The translations under genes were made by a program, and so were the position numbers. Positions 1 to 6,089 of a stretch of 12,334 nt of DNA are shown here, piece by piece. The DNA comes from Gammaproteobacteria bacterium (GTDB taxonomy: Bacteria > Pseudomonadota > Gammaproteobacteria > Pseudomonadales > Azotimanducaceae), in NCBI GenBank assembly GCA_030430515.1, contig JAUIKX010000085.1, positions 1 through 12,334 of the forward strand. Direction: 5' to 3'. Each line of letters begins with the position of its first letter. Within the stretch, counting starts at the first letter, position 1. Below the pieces are notes generated by a model, which worked only from the letters and a program-made list of their open reading frames with translations, was not told where the DNA came from and made no database searches.

Positions 1-193
1 TTTCGTCGAGCACCTGTTTGGTCTCAATGGCCATATTGCTTGTGTGCATGAGCCATGAAGACAGCGAGTAGTTCGGATCGCTGTCGATGACGCCGATTGA
101 ATAGCCCATGTTGTGGATTACACCGATGATGACTTCGGCGACAGTGGTCTTTCCTGCGCCACCTTTCGTCGTTGCCAGGGTGATGATGCTCAT
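1..193 (-). CDS. ParA-family partition ATPase (5' end only, runs off the left edge)
   Basis: This is the first 64 residues of a ParA/MinD-type ATPase; the rest lies outside the window. The protein opens MSIITLATTKGGAGKTTVAE, so the deviant Walker A box KGGxGKTT sits at residues 10-17. A second acidic motif, VIDSDPN, lies near residue 40, where ParA proteins usually have IDxDPN. In this family ATP-dependent dimers bind DNA non-specifically and position plasmids, chromosomes or other cargo. The ATG is preceded by GAGGA (plus positions 200-204) with a 6-nt gap, which supports this start. A TATAAC-like -10 hexamer lies on the minus strand at 218-223, without a convincing -35. The gene is transcribed away from the 15-bp repeat array. 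No ParB gene is visible, so it could belong to a plasmid-like or integrative element, or be an orphan cargo-positioning ParA. Confidence 0.88.
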   Translation of the reverse strand, partial: MSIITLATTKGGAGKTTVAEVIIGVIHNMGYSIGVIDSDPNYSLSSWLMHTSNMAIETKQVLDE

Positions 194-285
194 AAGCGTT
201 CCTCAGTAAACCTTCTTGTTATAGCCCTGTGTCTTTAGGTCGCGCCTGCCTGGCAGCTCGTACTTCCTGTTGGCTGCCGCTCTGT

Positions 286-360
286 TCTTTAAAGATGTGG
301 TCTTTAAAGAACTGTTCGCTGGCGATCTGCTCTCTAGCGATCTGCTCTCTAGAGATCTCA
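286..360. repeat. Five tandem 15-bp repeats with 10-bp dyads (iteron/operator-like array)
   Basis: Five consecutive 15-bp units start at 286, 301, 316, 331 and 346. Each begins with a 10-bp dyad followed by a 5-bp tail. The dyads are TCTTTAAAGA (286 and 301), TCGCTGGCGA (316), TCTCTAGCGA (331) and TCTCTAGAGA (346). Three are perfect palindromes and the other two each break a single base pair. The tails are TGTGG, ACTGT, TCTGC, TCTGC and TCTCA. A degenerate sixth unit may lie at 271-285. Inner bases change together so that the dyad is kept (TT/AA, GC/GC, TC/GA), which suggests protein-binding sites. Candidate roles are parS-like sites, a ParA/ParB autoregulatory operator or replication iterons; I cannot name the protein. 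Confidence 0.82.
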
Positions 361-366
361 GGCCCG

Positions 367-458
367 ACAAATACATTTAACTATTGGCTTGTTTATTTGT
401 AAATACATTCAAACAAAAAAACACAAGTTTGTAAGTATGAAGGTACATTTTTACAGTT
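367..458. other. AT-rich segment with two 32-bp-spaced direct repeats
   Basis: The base composition drops sharply here compared with the GC-rich genes on either side, with runs of A (414-421) and T. AAATACATT occurs at 369-377 and again at 401-409, exactly 32 bp apart. TTTGTAA occurs at 396-402 and 428-434, also 32 bp apart. The two 32-bp units match at roughly half of their positions, concentrated at the ends, so chance in AT-rich DNA is possible. An AT-rich tract beside iterated dyads is typical of origins, centromere-like sites or UP-element-containing promoters. Confidence 0.45.
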
Positions 459-478
459 TCTGAAGGGCTCGAAAGGCC

Positions 479-1957
479 TTGTTTGGTTTTGCGGAAGGTT
501 CTAGGCAGAATGCCGGCACCTTTGTTTTTTCGTGTGATCAGCCTTTGCTCGGCACTGCCATCGACATTCAGAACTGGCTTGTTCGCGATCAGGAAACCGA
601 CTACGTGGATCGGCTGGCTCGCGATCGAGCCATTGGTACCAGGCTGCGGGAGCGAGCGGATGCGCAGCGTGTGCTCTCGTGGTGGGGGCTGGTTGACCTG
701 AAAGATGATCGGCATGGGGAGGAGAGCGTTGGCGCGCGTGTTGAGAGGGCGAGATCGCAGGTTTCGATCGTTCTCGTTGCGTTCGGCGTTCTTGCGGGGT
801 GGGGTAGCGCAAGCGCAGCGTTCGCCTACGACGGTACGGCGCCGATCAACCGGCTCCTGATACTGGCCGTTCTGGTGGCGCTGCCACTGTTCCTGGCCGT
901 CGTGAGCCTTCTGGCGGCGCTCGCCAGGGGTGGCGGGTTAGTCGGCCTCAGTGACGCGCTCTCGCTTACAGCCATAGGTCGTTGGGGGTTGCACTGGATC
1001 AGCCGGTGGTCCAAAGGTGCGATCAGCCTTGCGCGACCGAGCACATCACGCCTGTGCTTCTGGCAGCTTTTCCTTTTATCTCAGTACTTTGCAGTTGGTT
1101 TCTTCGCTTCGCTGTTAATAGTGTCGGTGCTGAAGGTGGCCTTTACGGATCTGGCATTCGGCTGGAGCAGTACGCTGCAGCTCGATGCGGGTTCTGTGCG
1201 CTGCGCTTTCGATCTGCTGAGCTGGCCGTGGGCGGCCTGGTGGGCAGACGCCGCCCCGAGCGAGGCGCTGGTGGAGGCTTCCCGTTTTTACCGGCTCGAG
1301 AGCGGGCAGGTGGAGATGAGTCGGGCGGCTCAGCTCGGTCTGTGGTGGCCGTTCGTGCTGGCGTGCATCGTGTTCTGGGGGTTGCTGCCGCGCGTGCTCA
1401 TGCTGTTGCTCGGGCGCTGGCGTCTGCGCGCCGCGGAGCACGACTTTCTGCTCGCTGATGGTGAGGTGGTGGCACTGCTCGATCGCCTCGCCGCACCGGT
1501 CATCGAGTACGGCGGTGATCGGGTGCGCTCTGATGTGCCGGAAATTGAAGGGGTTTCGCCGTCTCTGGCGATTCCGGATCCCGGGTCGGCCCGGTGGGTT
1601 TCCTGGAACGGCGCATTGAGTGCGCAGGTGCAAGAGACCTGGCTTCAGTCGCAGGGCGTCGATCCCGCGGGCTTGCTGAGCCTCAATGCGCTCGACACCG
1701 ATGACGCGTTACGGCGGTCGCTTGCCGCGGTTGCCGGTGCTGATCGCGTAATCATCGCGGTCAAGGGCTGGGAGCCGCCCACTCTCGAGTTCACAGATTT
1801 TCTTCAGCTAGTGCGTCAAGTGATTGGAAATAAACCAGTTCTTATCGTGCTTCCAATTGGTGTAGCCGGCGGTGTAGACGACGGGTCACGAGAAATCTTC
1901 GCATCAGCGGTGGCTCGTCTGGACGACCCGCGCGCCTACGTTGGAGCCGCCTCATGA
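479..1957 (+). CDS. DUF2868 domain membrane protein
   Basis: This is a polytopic inner-membrane protein of the DUF2868 family, whose function is not established. The family is commonly found directly upstream of a DUF3482 GTPase, as here. With a TTG start the protein has 492 residues. A soluble N-terminus includes the family-like segment RDRAIG (49-53). Hydrophobic segments follow at about 95-117, 125-148, 196-222 and 285-312. The soluble C-terminal part contains VIIAVKGWEPPTLEF (424-438), which resembles the conserved family motif with its WEPP core. The start is uncertain: the frame opens after a stop at 461-463 and holds no early ATG. TTG at 479 has GAAGGG at 462-467 upstream; TTG at 545 is the alternative. 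Its stop overlaps the next start as ATGA, so the pair is probably translationally coupled and may form a membrane-anchored GTPase complex. Confidence 0.85.
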   Translation: MFGFAEGSRQNAGTFVFSCDQPLLGTAIDIQNWLVRDQETDYVDRLARDRAIGTRLRERADAQRVLSWWGLVDLKDDRHGEESVGARVERARSQVSIVLVAFGVLAGWGSASAAFAYDGTAPINRLLILAVLVALPLFLAVVSLLAALARGGGLVGLSDALSLTAIGRWGLHWISRWSKGAISLARPSTSRLCFWQLFLLSQYFAVGFFASLLIVSVLKVAFTDLAFGWSSTLQLDAGSVRCAFDLLSWPWAAWWADAAPSEALVEASRFYRLESGQVEMSRAAQLGLWWPFVLACIVFWGLLPRVLMLLLGRWRLRAAEHDFLLADGEVVALLDRLAAPVIEYGGDRVRSDVPEIEGVSPSLAIPDPGSARWVSWNGALSAQVQETWLQSQGVDPAGLLSLNALDTDDALRRSLAAVAGADRVIIAVKGWEPPTLEFTDFLQLVRQVIGNKPVLIVLPIGVAGGVDDGSREIFASAVARLDDPRAYVGAAS

Positions 1958-3351
1958 GCGTGCCAACCTTTGCCGTTGTCGGTCAGCCGAATAAAGGCAA
2001 GAGTTCGATCGTCGCTACTTTGGCCGAGGATGAGCGCATCGCTATTTCGCCGGTGCCCGGCACGACCCGGACCGCGGATCGTCATACGCTCAGCCTGAAC
2101 GGCGAGACGCTGTATGTTCTGGTGGACACCCCAGGCTTCCAGCGGCCGAGGGCGGTGCTGGCCTGGCTGAAAGCGCGCGAAAACGATGCCAGCCAGCGAC
2201 GTGATCTGGTGGCACAGTTCGTCGATGCGCATGCAAACGACGAGCGCTTTCATGATGAGTGTGAGCTGCTGCGCCCGATCCTGGCCGGCGCGGGCATACT
2301 TTACGTCGTGGACGGCGCCAAACCTTACGGCGCTGAATATGAGATCGAAATGCAGATTCTGCAGTGGACCGGGCAGCCGCGTATGGCGCTGATCAACCGG
2401 ATTGGCGACGACGATTACCGGGATGAATGGCGGCGGGCGCTCGACCAGTACTTCTCCATCGTTCGGGAGTTCGACGCCGTGTCGGCTGACTTCGAAACGC
2501 GGTTGTCGTTGCTGAGCGCCTTTGCGGAGATCGATGAGTCCTGGCGGGAGAGCCTCAGCCGTGCGGTCGCGGCTTTGCGTCTGGAGTGGGACCGACGTCT
2601 GCACACCAGCGCTCGCGAGATTGCGGTTTGCCTGGCGGATTGTCTGGTGGCCGAGGAGCAGGTGCGCCTGGGTGTGGGCGACGATCGTGCTGCCAGGGAA
2701 GACGCGCTGCGCGGGAAGCTGCTCGACCGGGTGCGGGCACGCGAAGCGCGTATGCAGAAAACAATGAAGGCGATTTACCGCCATGAGCAGTCCGAACTTC
2801 AGACGTCTCAGCTCGACATGTCCGCAATCGATCTTTTTTCTGAAGAGGGCTGGGAGCTGTTCGGTCTTTCCAGGGAAAAACTGGTTGTTGCCGGGGCGCT
2901 GGGTGGTGCGGCTGCCGGTGGCGGGCTGGATCTCCTGGTGGGCGGCTCATCCCTGCTCATGGGCAGTGTGCTGGGCGGACTGTTCGGCGGTGTCAGCGCC
3001 TGGCTTGGCGGCAGCGAGATTGCCAAGGTAAAGGTGCTTGGAGAACCGCTTGGCGGAAAGCGCCTGCAGGTGGGGCCGATCACCGCAGCGAACTTTCCAT
3101 GGGTGTTGCTGGGGCGGGCCGCGGCGCATCATCGTCTGGTCAGCGAACGCAATCACGCTCGCCGGGAGGCCATCTCTCTGGAGTTGAGCGCAGATCAGCA
3201 TTTTATGGATGCTGTGCCCGATGTGCTGCGGCGAAGGCTTGCCAGAGCTGTATCCAAAGTGCGTAAAGGAGATGGCGGGATCGCGGAACTGTCTCAGGCC
3301 ATAGAAGAGCTGCTGAAGTCCGGGCAGACCACAACGGAGAGCAATCGATGA
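1954..3351 (+). CDS. GTPase with C-terminal DUF3482 domain
   Basis: The protein has 465 residues. The N-terminal part is a Ras-like/Era-type GTPase: P-loop GQPNKGKS at residues 10-17, PGTTR at 35-39 (switch I threonine) and DTPG at 58-61 (switch II). The usual NKxD guanine-specificity motif is replaced by NRIG (148-151); as I recall, relatives are also degenerate there. The DUF3482 region then includes a charged helical stretch (about 200-280) and a long glycine-rich hydrophobic segment (311-353) that could insert in or lie on the membrane. The ATG overlaps the previous stop by ATGA, and its own stop overlaps the next start the same way. Family function is unknown. A role as the regulated partner of the DUF2868 membrane protein is inferred from their coupling. 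Confidence 0.9.
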   Translation: MSVPTFAVVGQPNKGKSSIVATLAEDERIAISPVPGTTRTADRHTLSLNGETLYVLVDTPGFQRPRAVLAWLKARENDASQRRDLVAQFVDAHANDERFHDECELLRPILAGAGILYVVDGAKPYGAEYEIEMQILQWTGQPRMALINRIGDDDYRDEWRRALDQYFSIVREFDAVSADFETRLSLLSAFAEIDESWRESLSRAVAALRLEWDRRLHTSAREIAVCLADCLVAEEQVRLGVGDDRAAREDALRGKLLDRVRAREARMQKTMKAIYRHEQSELQTSQLDMSAIDLFSEEGWELFGLSREKLVVAGALGGAAAGGGLDLLVGGSSLLMGSVLGGLFGGVSAWLGGSEIAKVKVLGEPLGGKRLQVGPITAANFPWVLLGRAAAHHRLVSERNHARREAISLELSADQHFMDAVPDVLRRRLARAVSKVRKGDGGIAELSQAIEELLKSGQTTTESNR

Positions 3352-3866
3352 GCAAACCCACTGACCGGTCTATTTTTCAGAATGCCTGGGTCGTGCCCGA
3401 CGTGGAGGCCGCCGCCATGCGGTGGGTAAGAGAGATGGGTGTCGGTCCGTTTTTCGTGATCGAGTATCCGGGAACCTTCCGCAGCCTGACGTACCGAGGT
3501 GAACCGGCCGAACTCAAGATGACGGTGGCACTGGCTCAGGCCGGACCGACGCAGATCGAGCTGATACAACCTCATGTTGAAAGCTGCGTGTACCACGACA
3601 GCGTGCCCGTCGGGCAGAGCGGCTTTCACCATGTGTGTGTCTGGACCCATGATATGGTTGCCGATACGGCGTATTTCGAGGGTCTCGGTTACGACCTGGT
3701 CTGTCACGGACAGACCAGCCGCTCGGAGTTCGGCTACTTCGATACGCGGCCGCTCATGGGTTGCATGCTCGAGGTTGTGGGTTATAACGAAGCGGTGGTC
3801 GAGCGCTTCGCAGAGATCGCCCGGGCCGCAGAAGGCTGGAACGGCAAAGAACCGCTGAGGAGCTGA
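3348..3866 (+). CDS. VOC-superfamily protein (glyoxalase/methylmalonyl-CoA epimerase-like)
   Basis: This 172-residue protein has the paired beta-alpha-beta-beta-beta layout of the vicinal oxygen chelate superfamily, closest in look to the Glyoxalase_4/epimerase group. Repeat one starts FQNAWVVPDVEAAA (10-23) and ends in TQIELIQP (68-75). Repeat two starts GFHHVCVWTHD (92-102) and ends in GCMLEVVG (138-145). The likely metal ligands by position are Q11, E71, H94 or H95, and E142. Members catalyse isomerisation, epimerisation or ring-cleaving dioxygenation on a divalent metal; the substrate here is unknown. The ATG overlaps the GTPase stop (ATGA), so translation is probably coupled to a gene with no obvious metabolic link. 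The TauD-like oxygenase 9 bp downstream is its more natural partner. Confidence 0.85.
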   Translation: MSKPTDRSIFQNAWVVPDVEAAAMRWVREMGVGPFFVIEYPGTFRSLTYRGEPAELKMTVALAQAGPTQIELIQPHVESCVYHDSVPVGQSGFHHVCVWTHDMVADTAYFEGLGYDLVCHGQTSRSEFGYFDTRPLMGCMLEVVGYNEAVVERFAEIARAAEGWNGKEPLRS

Positions 3867-3875
3867 GGAGCTGAG
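3854..3875 (+). repeat. GCTGAGGA tandem repeat carrying a stop codon and a ribosome binding site
   Basis: The 8-bp unit GCTGAGGA occurs at 3854-3861 and 3862-3869, with a partial third copy GCTGAG at 3870-3875. The second copy contains the stop codon of the VOC gene (3864-3866) and supplies the AGGAG (3866-3870) that serves the oxygenase ATG at 3876 with 5-nt spacing. The first copy offers a second AGGAG further upstream. It looks like a small slippage duplication that sets the spacing between the two genes. Confidence 0.7.
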
Positions 3876-4703
3876 ATGAAACTCGAGAAAGCCGGCAACG
3901 TCGGTGCGTTCGTGCGGGAAGTGGACCTGCGTCGTATCGACGCCGGGGTCGTGTCGGAGCTGCGCGAAGCGTTTGCGGAGTTTGAAGTGCTGTTCTTCCG
4001 CGATCAGCATCTCAGCGAAGACGAGCACATTGCGCTGGCTGAGGCGTTTGGCGAGATCAACATCAACCGCTTTTTTCAGGCGGTAGACGGCTATCCGCAG
4101 ATTGCCGAAGTTCGGAAGGAACCTGACCAGCAGGCCAATATCGGAGGCGGTTGGCATACAGACCACTCGTACGATCAGGTGCCGGCACTCGGTTCCATGC
4201 TCTATGCCCGGGAGGTGCCGATAGTGGGTGGGGACACCCTGTTTGCGAGCATGTCGGCCGCATACGAAGGCCTGTCCGCAGGGCTGAAAGAAACGCTCGC
4301 GGGCCTCCGGGCGGTGCATTCATCGCGACACGTTTTCGGTGCTGCGGCACAGCGCGAAATGGGGACTCAGGGGCGGATCGGCAATGCTGAGGCAGCGACT
4401 CAGGACGCGCTTCATCCGTTGATCATCCGGCACCCGCTTTCAGGCAGGCCCTGTCTGTACGTCAATCCGGCGTTCACGGTATGCATAGAGGGATGGACGC
4501 CGGAAGAGTCATCTGCGCTGCTCGGTTATCTCTATCAGTGGTCCGCGCGTCCGGAACACACCTACCGGCTGCAGTGGCAGCCCGGAACGCTGGCGTTCTG
4601 GGACAACCGTGCAACGTGGCACTGGGCGGTGAACGATTACCAGGGCGAGCGGCGCCTGATGCACCGCATCACCCTCGAGGGAGAGGCGCTGGCCGGCCTT
4701 TAG
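3876..4703 (+). CDS. TauD/TfdA-family Fe(II)/2-oxoglutarate-dependent dioxygenase
   Basis: This 275-residue protein is of normal length for the TauD/TfdA family, which hydroxylates an organic substrate while decarboxylating 2-oxoglutarate. The facial triad is visible: H94 and D96 in GGWHTDHSY, and distal H249 in TWHWAVNDY. R260 in GERRLMHR is the expected 2-oxoglutarate anchor. Further family signatures are VPIVGGDTLFA (114-124) and HPLSGRPCLYVNPAF (186-200). The start has a good AGGAG 5 nt upstream. It is the last gene of the plus-strand unit and follows the VOC gene by 9 bp, so the two may act on one pathway. The substrate (sulfonate, aryloxy acid, carnitine-like or other) cannot be read from the sequence. 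Its stop codon overlaps that of the convergent methyltransferase gene. Confidence 0.92.
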   Translation: MKLEKAGNVGAFVREVDLRRIDAGVVSELREAFAEFEVLFFRDQHLSEDEHIALAEAFGEININRFFQAVDGYPQIAEVRKEPDQQANIGGGWHTDHSYDQVPALGSMLYAREVPIVGGDTLFASMSAAYEGLSAGLKETLAGLRAVHSSRHVFGAAAQREMGTQGRIGNAEAATQDALHPLIIRHPLSGRPCLYVNPAFTVCIEGWTPEESSALLGYLYQWSARPEHTYRLQWQPGTLAFWDNRATWHWAVNDYQGERRLMHRITLEGEALAGL

Positions 4704-5926
4704 AGGATTTCCAGCTCCGGAATCGGCACGACGAACTTGCCGCCCCATTCGCGGATCGAGGCGAGCTGGGTCATGATTTCGTCTTTGACGTTCCACGGCA
4801 GAATCACGACGTAGTCCGGCTTGTCGGCGAGCAGTTCTTCGGGGCTCCTGATCGGCAGGTGGCTGCCGGGCAGGTACAGGCCCTGTTTGTGCGGAGAGCG
4901 GTCGGCGGTATAGGCCAGAAGCTCAGGCGTGATATCGCAGTAGTTGAGCAGCGTATTACCTTTGGCGGGAGCGCCGTAGGCGACTGCTTTCTTGCCTTCG
5001 GCTTTCGCTTCTTTCAGAAACTTGAGCAGGTTGTCACGGATGCCCTCGACTCTGGACGCAAAGGCCTTGTAGGGCTCCAGGGTCATCAGGCCGGCGGCGC
5101 GTTCTTTCTCCAGAACCCGGGCGACGTTATCGCTATCGGCGTGAGGCGCATCTTTATGGCAGATGTAGAAGCGGATGGAGCCGCCGTGGGCGTCGATCTC
5201 GTCGACATCGAATACCCTCAGTCCATGCGCTTCCATGATCTTCTGTGTGACGAAAAGCGAGTGGTAGAAAAAGTGCTCATGATAGATCGTGTCGAACAGG
5301 GTGTTTTCGAGCATCTTCAGAAGGTGCGCCACCTCTATGGTGATCACCCCTTCAGGTTTCAGGGCGCAGCGGAAGCCCTCAACGAAGTCGTTGATCGTCG
5401 GCACGTGTGCGTAGACATTGTTGGCCAGCATAAAGTCCGCCTTGCCGTACTCGCTGACGGTGGCGTTGGCGCTTTCTTCGCCCCAGAAACAGACCCTGGT
5501 CGGTACGCCACCTTCTTCGGCCACCTTGGCGACATTGGCAGCAGGTTCGATGCCGAGGCAGGGGATATTCTTCGCCACAAAGTTTTTGAGCAGGTAGCCG
5601 TCATTGCTGGCCACCTCCATCACGAAGCTGTCGGAATTCAGCCCGAAGCGCTCGACGACGTTATCGACATGTTTGCGGGCATGTTCCAGAAAGAAATCGG
5701 AGAACGATGAGAAGTAGGCGTAGTCGGAGAAAATCTCTTCCGACGTGGCCACCACTTCGATCTGGCAGAGCATGCTCGAGCGGGAAACGTAGAGATCCAG
5801 CGGAAACTTCGGTTCGTTCTGATCCAGCTGGTCCTCTCGCAGGTAGGCGTTGGAGAGTGGTTGCTTGCCCAGCGAGAGAATGAGCTCGAGATCGTCTGCA
5901 CCGGTGAAGCAGCAGCGGTTACTCAT
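4700..5926 (-). CDS. C-methyltransferase-family SAM-dependent methyltransferase (three-domain, sugar C-methyltransferase-like)
   Basis: This 408-residue protein has the three-part layout of the NovU/TylCIII/TcaB9 sugar C-methyltransferase family. An N-terminal zinc-type domain (about 1-75, with LGKQPLSNAYL at 19-29) is followed by a SAM-binding Rossmann domain containing VMEVASNDGYLL, then a C-terminal domain containing YGAPAKGNTLLNYC and ending KFVVPIPELEIL. The catalytic-type YHEHFFYHS motif is present. The zinc site is unusual: where relatives have CxxC twice, this protein reads CCFT (5-8) and SRSS (48-51), leaving one of four expected cysteines in register. Relatives methylate nucleotide-linked keto-sugars for lipopolysaccharide or secondary metabolites, but no sugar genes lie nearby. 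The gene is transcribed divergently from the DUF3604 gene and its TAA overlaps the TauD-like stop. Confidence 0.9.
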   Translation of the reverse strand: MSNRCCFTGADDLELILSLGKQPLSNAYLREDQLDQNEPKFPLDLYVSRSSMLCQIEVVATSEEIFSDYAYFSSFSDFFLEHARKHVDNVVERFGLNSDSFVMEVASNDGYLLKNFVAKNIPCLGIEPAANVAKVAEEGGVPTRVCFWGEESANATVSEYGKADFMLANNVYAHVPTINDFVEGFRCALKPEGVITIEVAHLLKMLENTLFDTIYHEHFFYHSLFVTQKIMEAHGLRVFDVDEIDAHGGSIRFYICHKDAPHADSDNVARVLEKERAAGLMTLEPYKAFASRVEGIRDNLLKFLKEAKAEGKKAVAYGAPAKGNTLLNYCDITPELLAYTADRSPHKQGLYLPGSHLPIRSPEELLADKPDYVVILPWNVKDEIMTQLASIREWGGKFVVPIPELEIL

Positions 5927-5977
5927 GGCGTGTCCGTCCTTATATACCGTTTAGCGCATTGGCTTATCCAGCGGCAA

Positions 5978-5986
5978 ATCATACCA
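5978..5986 (-). promoter_or_regulatory. Candidate extended -10 element for the methyltransferase gene
   Basis: On the minus strand this reads TGGTATGAT, an extended -10 (TGn followed by TATGAT, five of six matches to TATAAT) about 50 bp upstream of the methyltransferase ATG. No good -35 hexamer is visible at the proper distance, which is tolerated by extended -10 promoters. It rests on motif matching alone. Confidence 0.35.
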
Positions 5987-5990
5987 GCAG

Positions 5991-6024
5991 GCCGGGACTC
6001 ATCGGTCTGCGGGATGAGCCCTGC
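5991..6024. other. Bulged hairpin / inverted repeat in divergent intergenic gap
   Basis: CTCATC (5998-6003) and GATGAG (6013-6018) form a perfect 6-bp stem with a 9-nt loop. The stem extends through GGG (5994-5996) and CCC (6019-6021) with a single bulged A. It sits in the 163-bp gap between the divergent methyltransferase and DUF3604 genes. It could be a dyad operator or, if transcribed, a leader hairpin. No T-run follows on either strand, so it is not an intrinsic terminator. Confidence 0.5.
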
Positions 6025-6089
6025 GTCACGAAATATGGCATCTGTTGTATGCTTACTGGCAACGAAAAATGCCGGAGGGGGCGATTGTC

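Larger units (their letters stand above)
194..478. promoter_or_regulatory. Divergent control region between parA-like gene and DUF2868 unit
   Basis: This 285-bp gap separates the parA-like gene (minus strand) from the four-gene plus-strand unit. Going right, it holds a parA-proximal promoter-like TATAAC (218-223, minus), an array of 15-bp repeats (286-360, listed separately) and a very AT-rich stretch (about 367-458). No convincing small ORF was seen; an open frame on the minus strand across 377-715 is antisense to the start of the DUF2868 gene and is rejected. The promoter of the plus-strand unit should lie here, but I could not fix a good -35/-10 pair. Confidence 0.6.

Noticed and set aside
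286..360. Short tandem repeats considered as a CRISPR array
   Set aside because: Units are 15 bp with no spacers, far below CRISPR repeat length, and no cas genes are present.
377..715. 112-residue minus-strand frame across the AT-rich region and the DUF2868 start
   Set aside because: It spans the AT-rich control tract with a change in composition midway, has no motif, and overlaps the better-supported DUF2868 N-terminus.
1936..2784. 282-residue open frame on the minus strand
   Set aside because: It is antisense to the GTPase gene with intact P-loop and DTPG motifs; no domain is seen in the shadow frame.
3294..4319. 341-residue open frame on the minus strand
   Set aside because: It is antisense to the VOC and TauD-like genes, has no recognisable motif and is rich in His/Arg/Leu from reverse reading.
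4481..5710. 409-residue open frame on the plus strand
   Set aside because: It lies antisense to the methyltransferase gene, which shows clear family motifs throughout. The plus-strand translation is rich in the Arg/Gly/Val/Asp typical of an antisense frame in GC-rich DNA and shows no domain.
5991..6024. Hairpin considered as an intrinsic terminator
   Set aside because: No T-run follows on either strand, and it sits between divergent 5' ends where no transcript should terminate.
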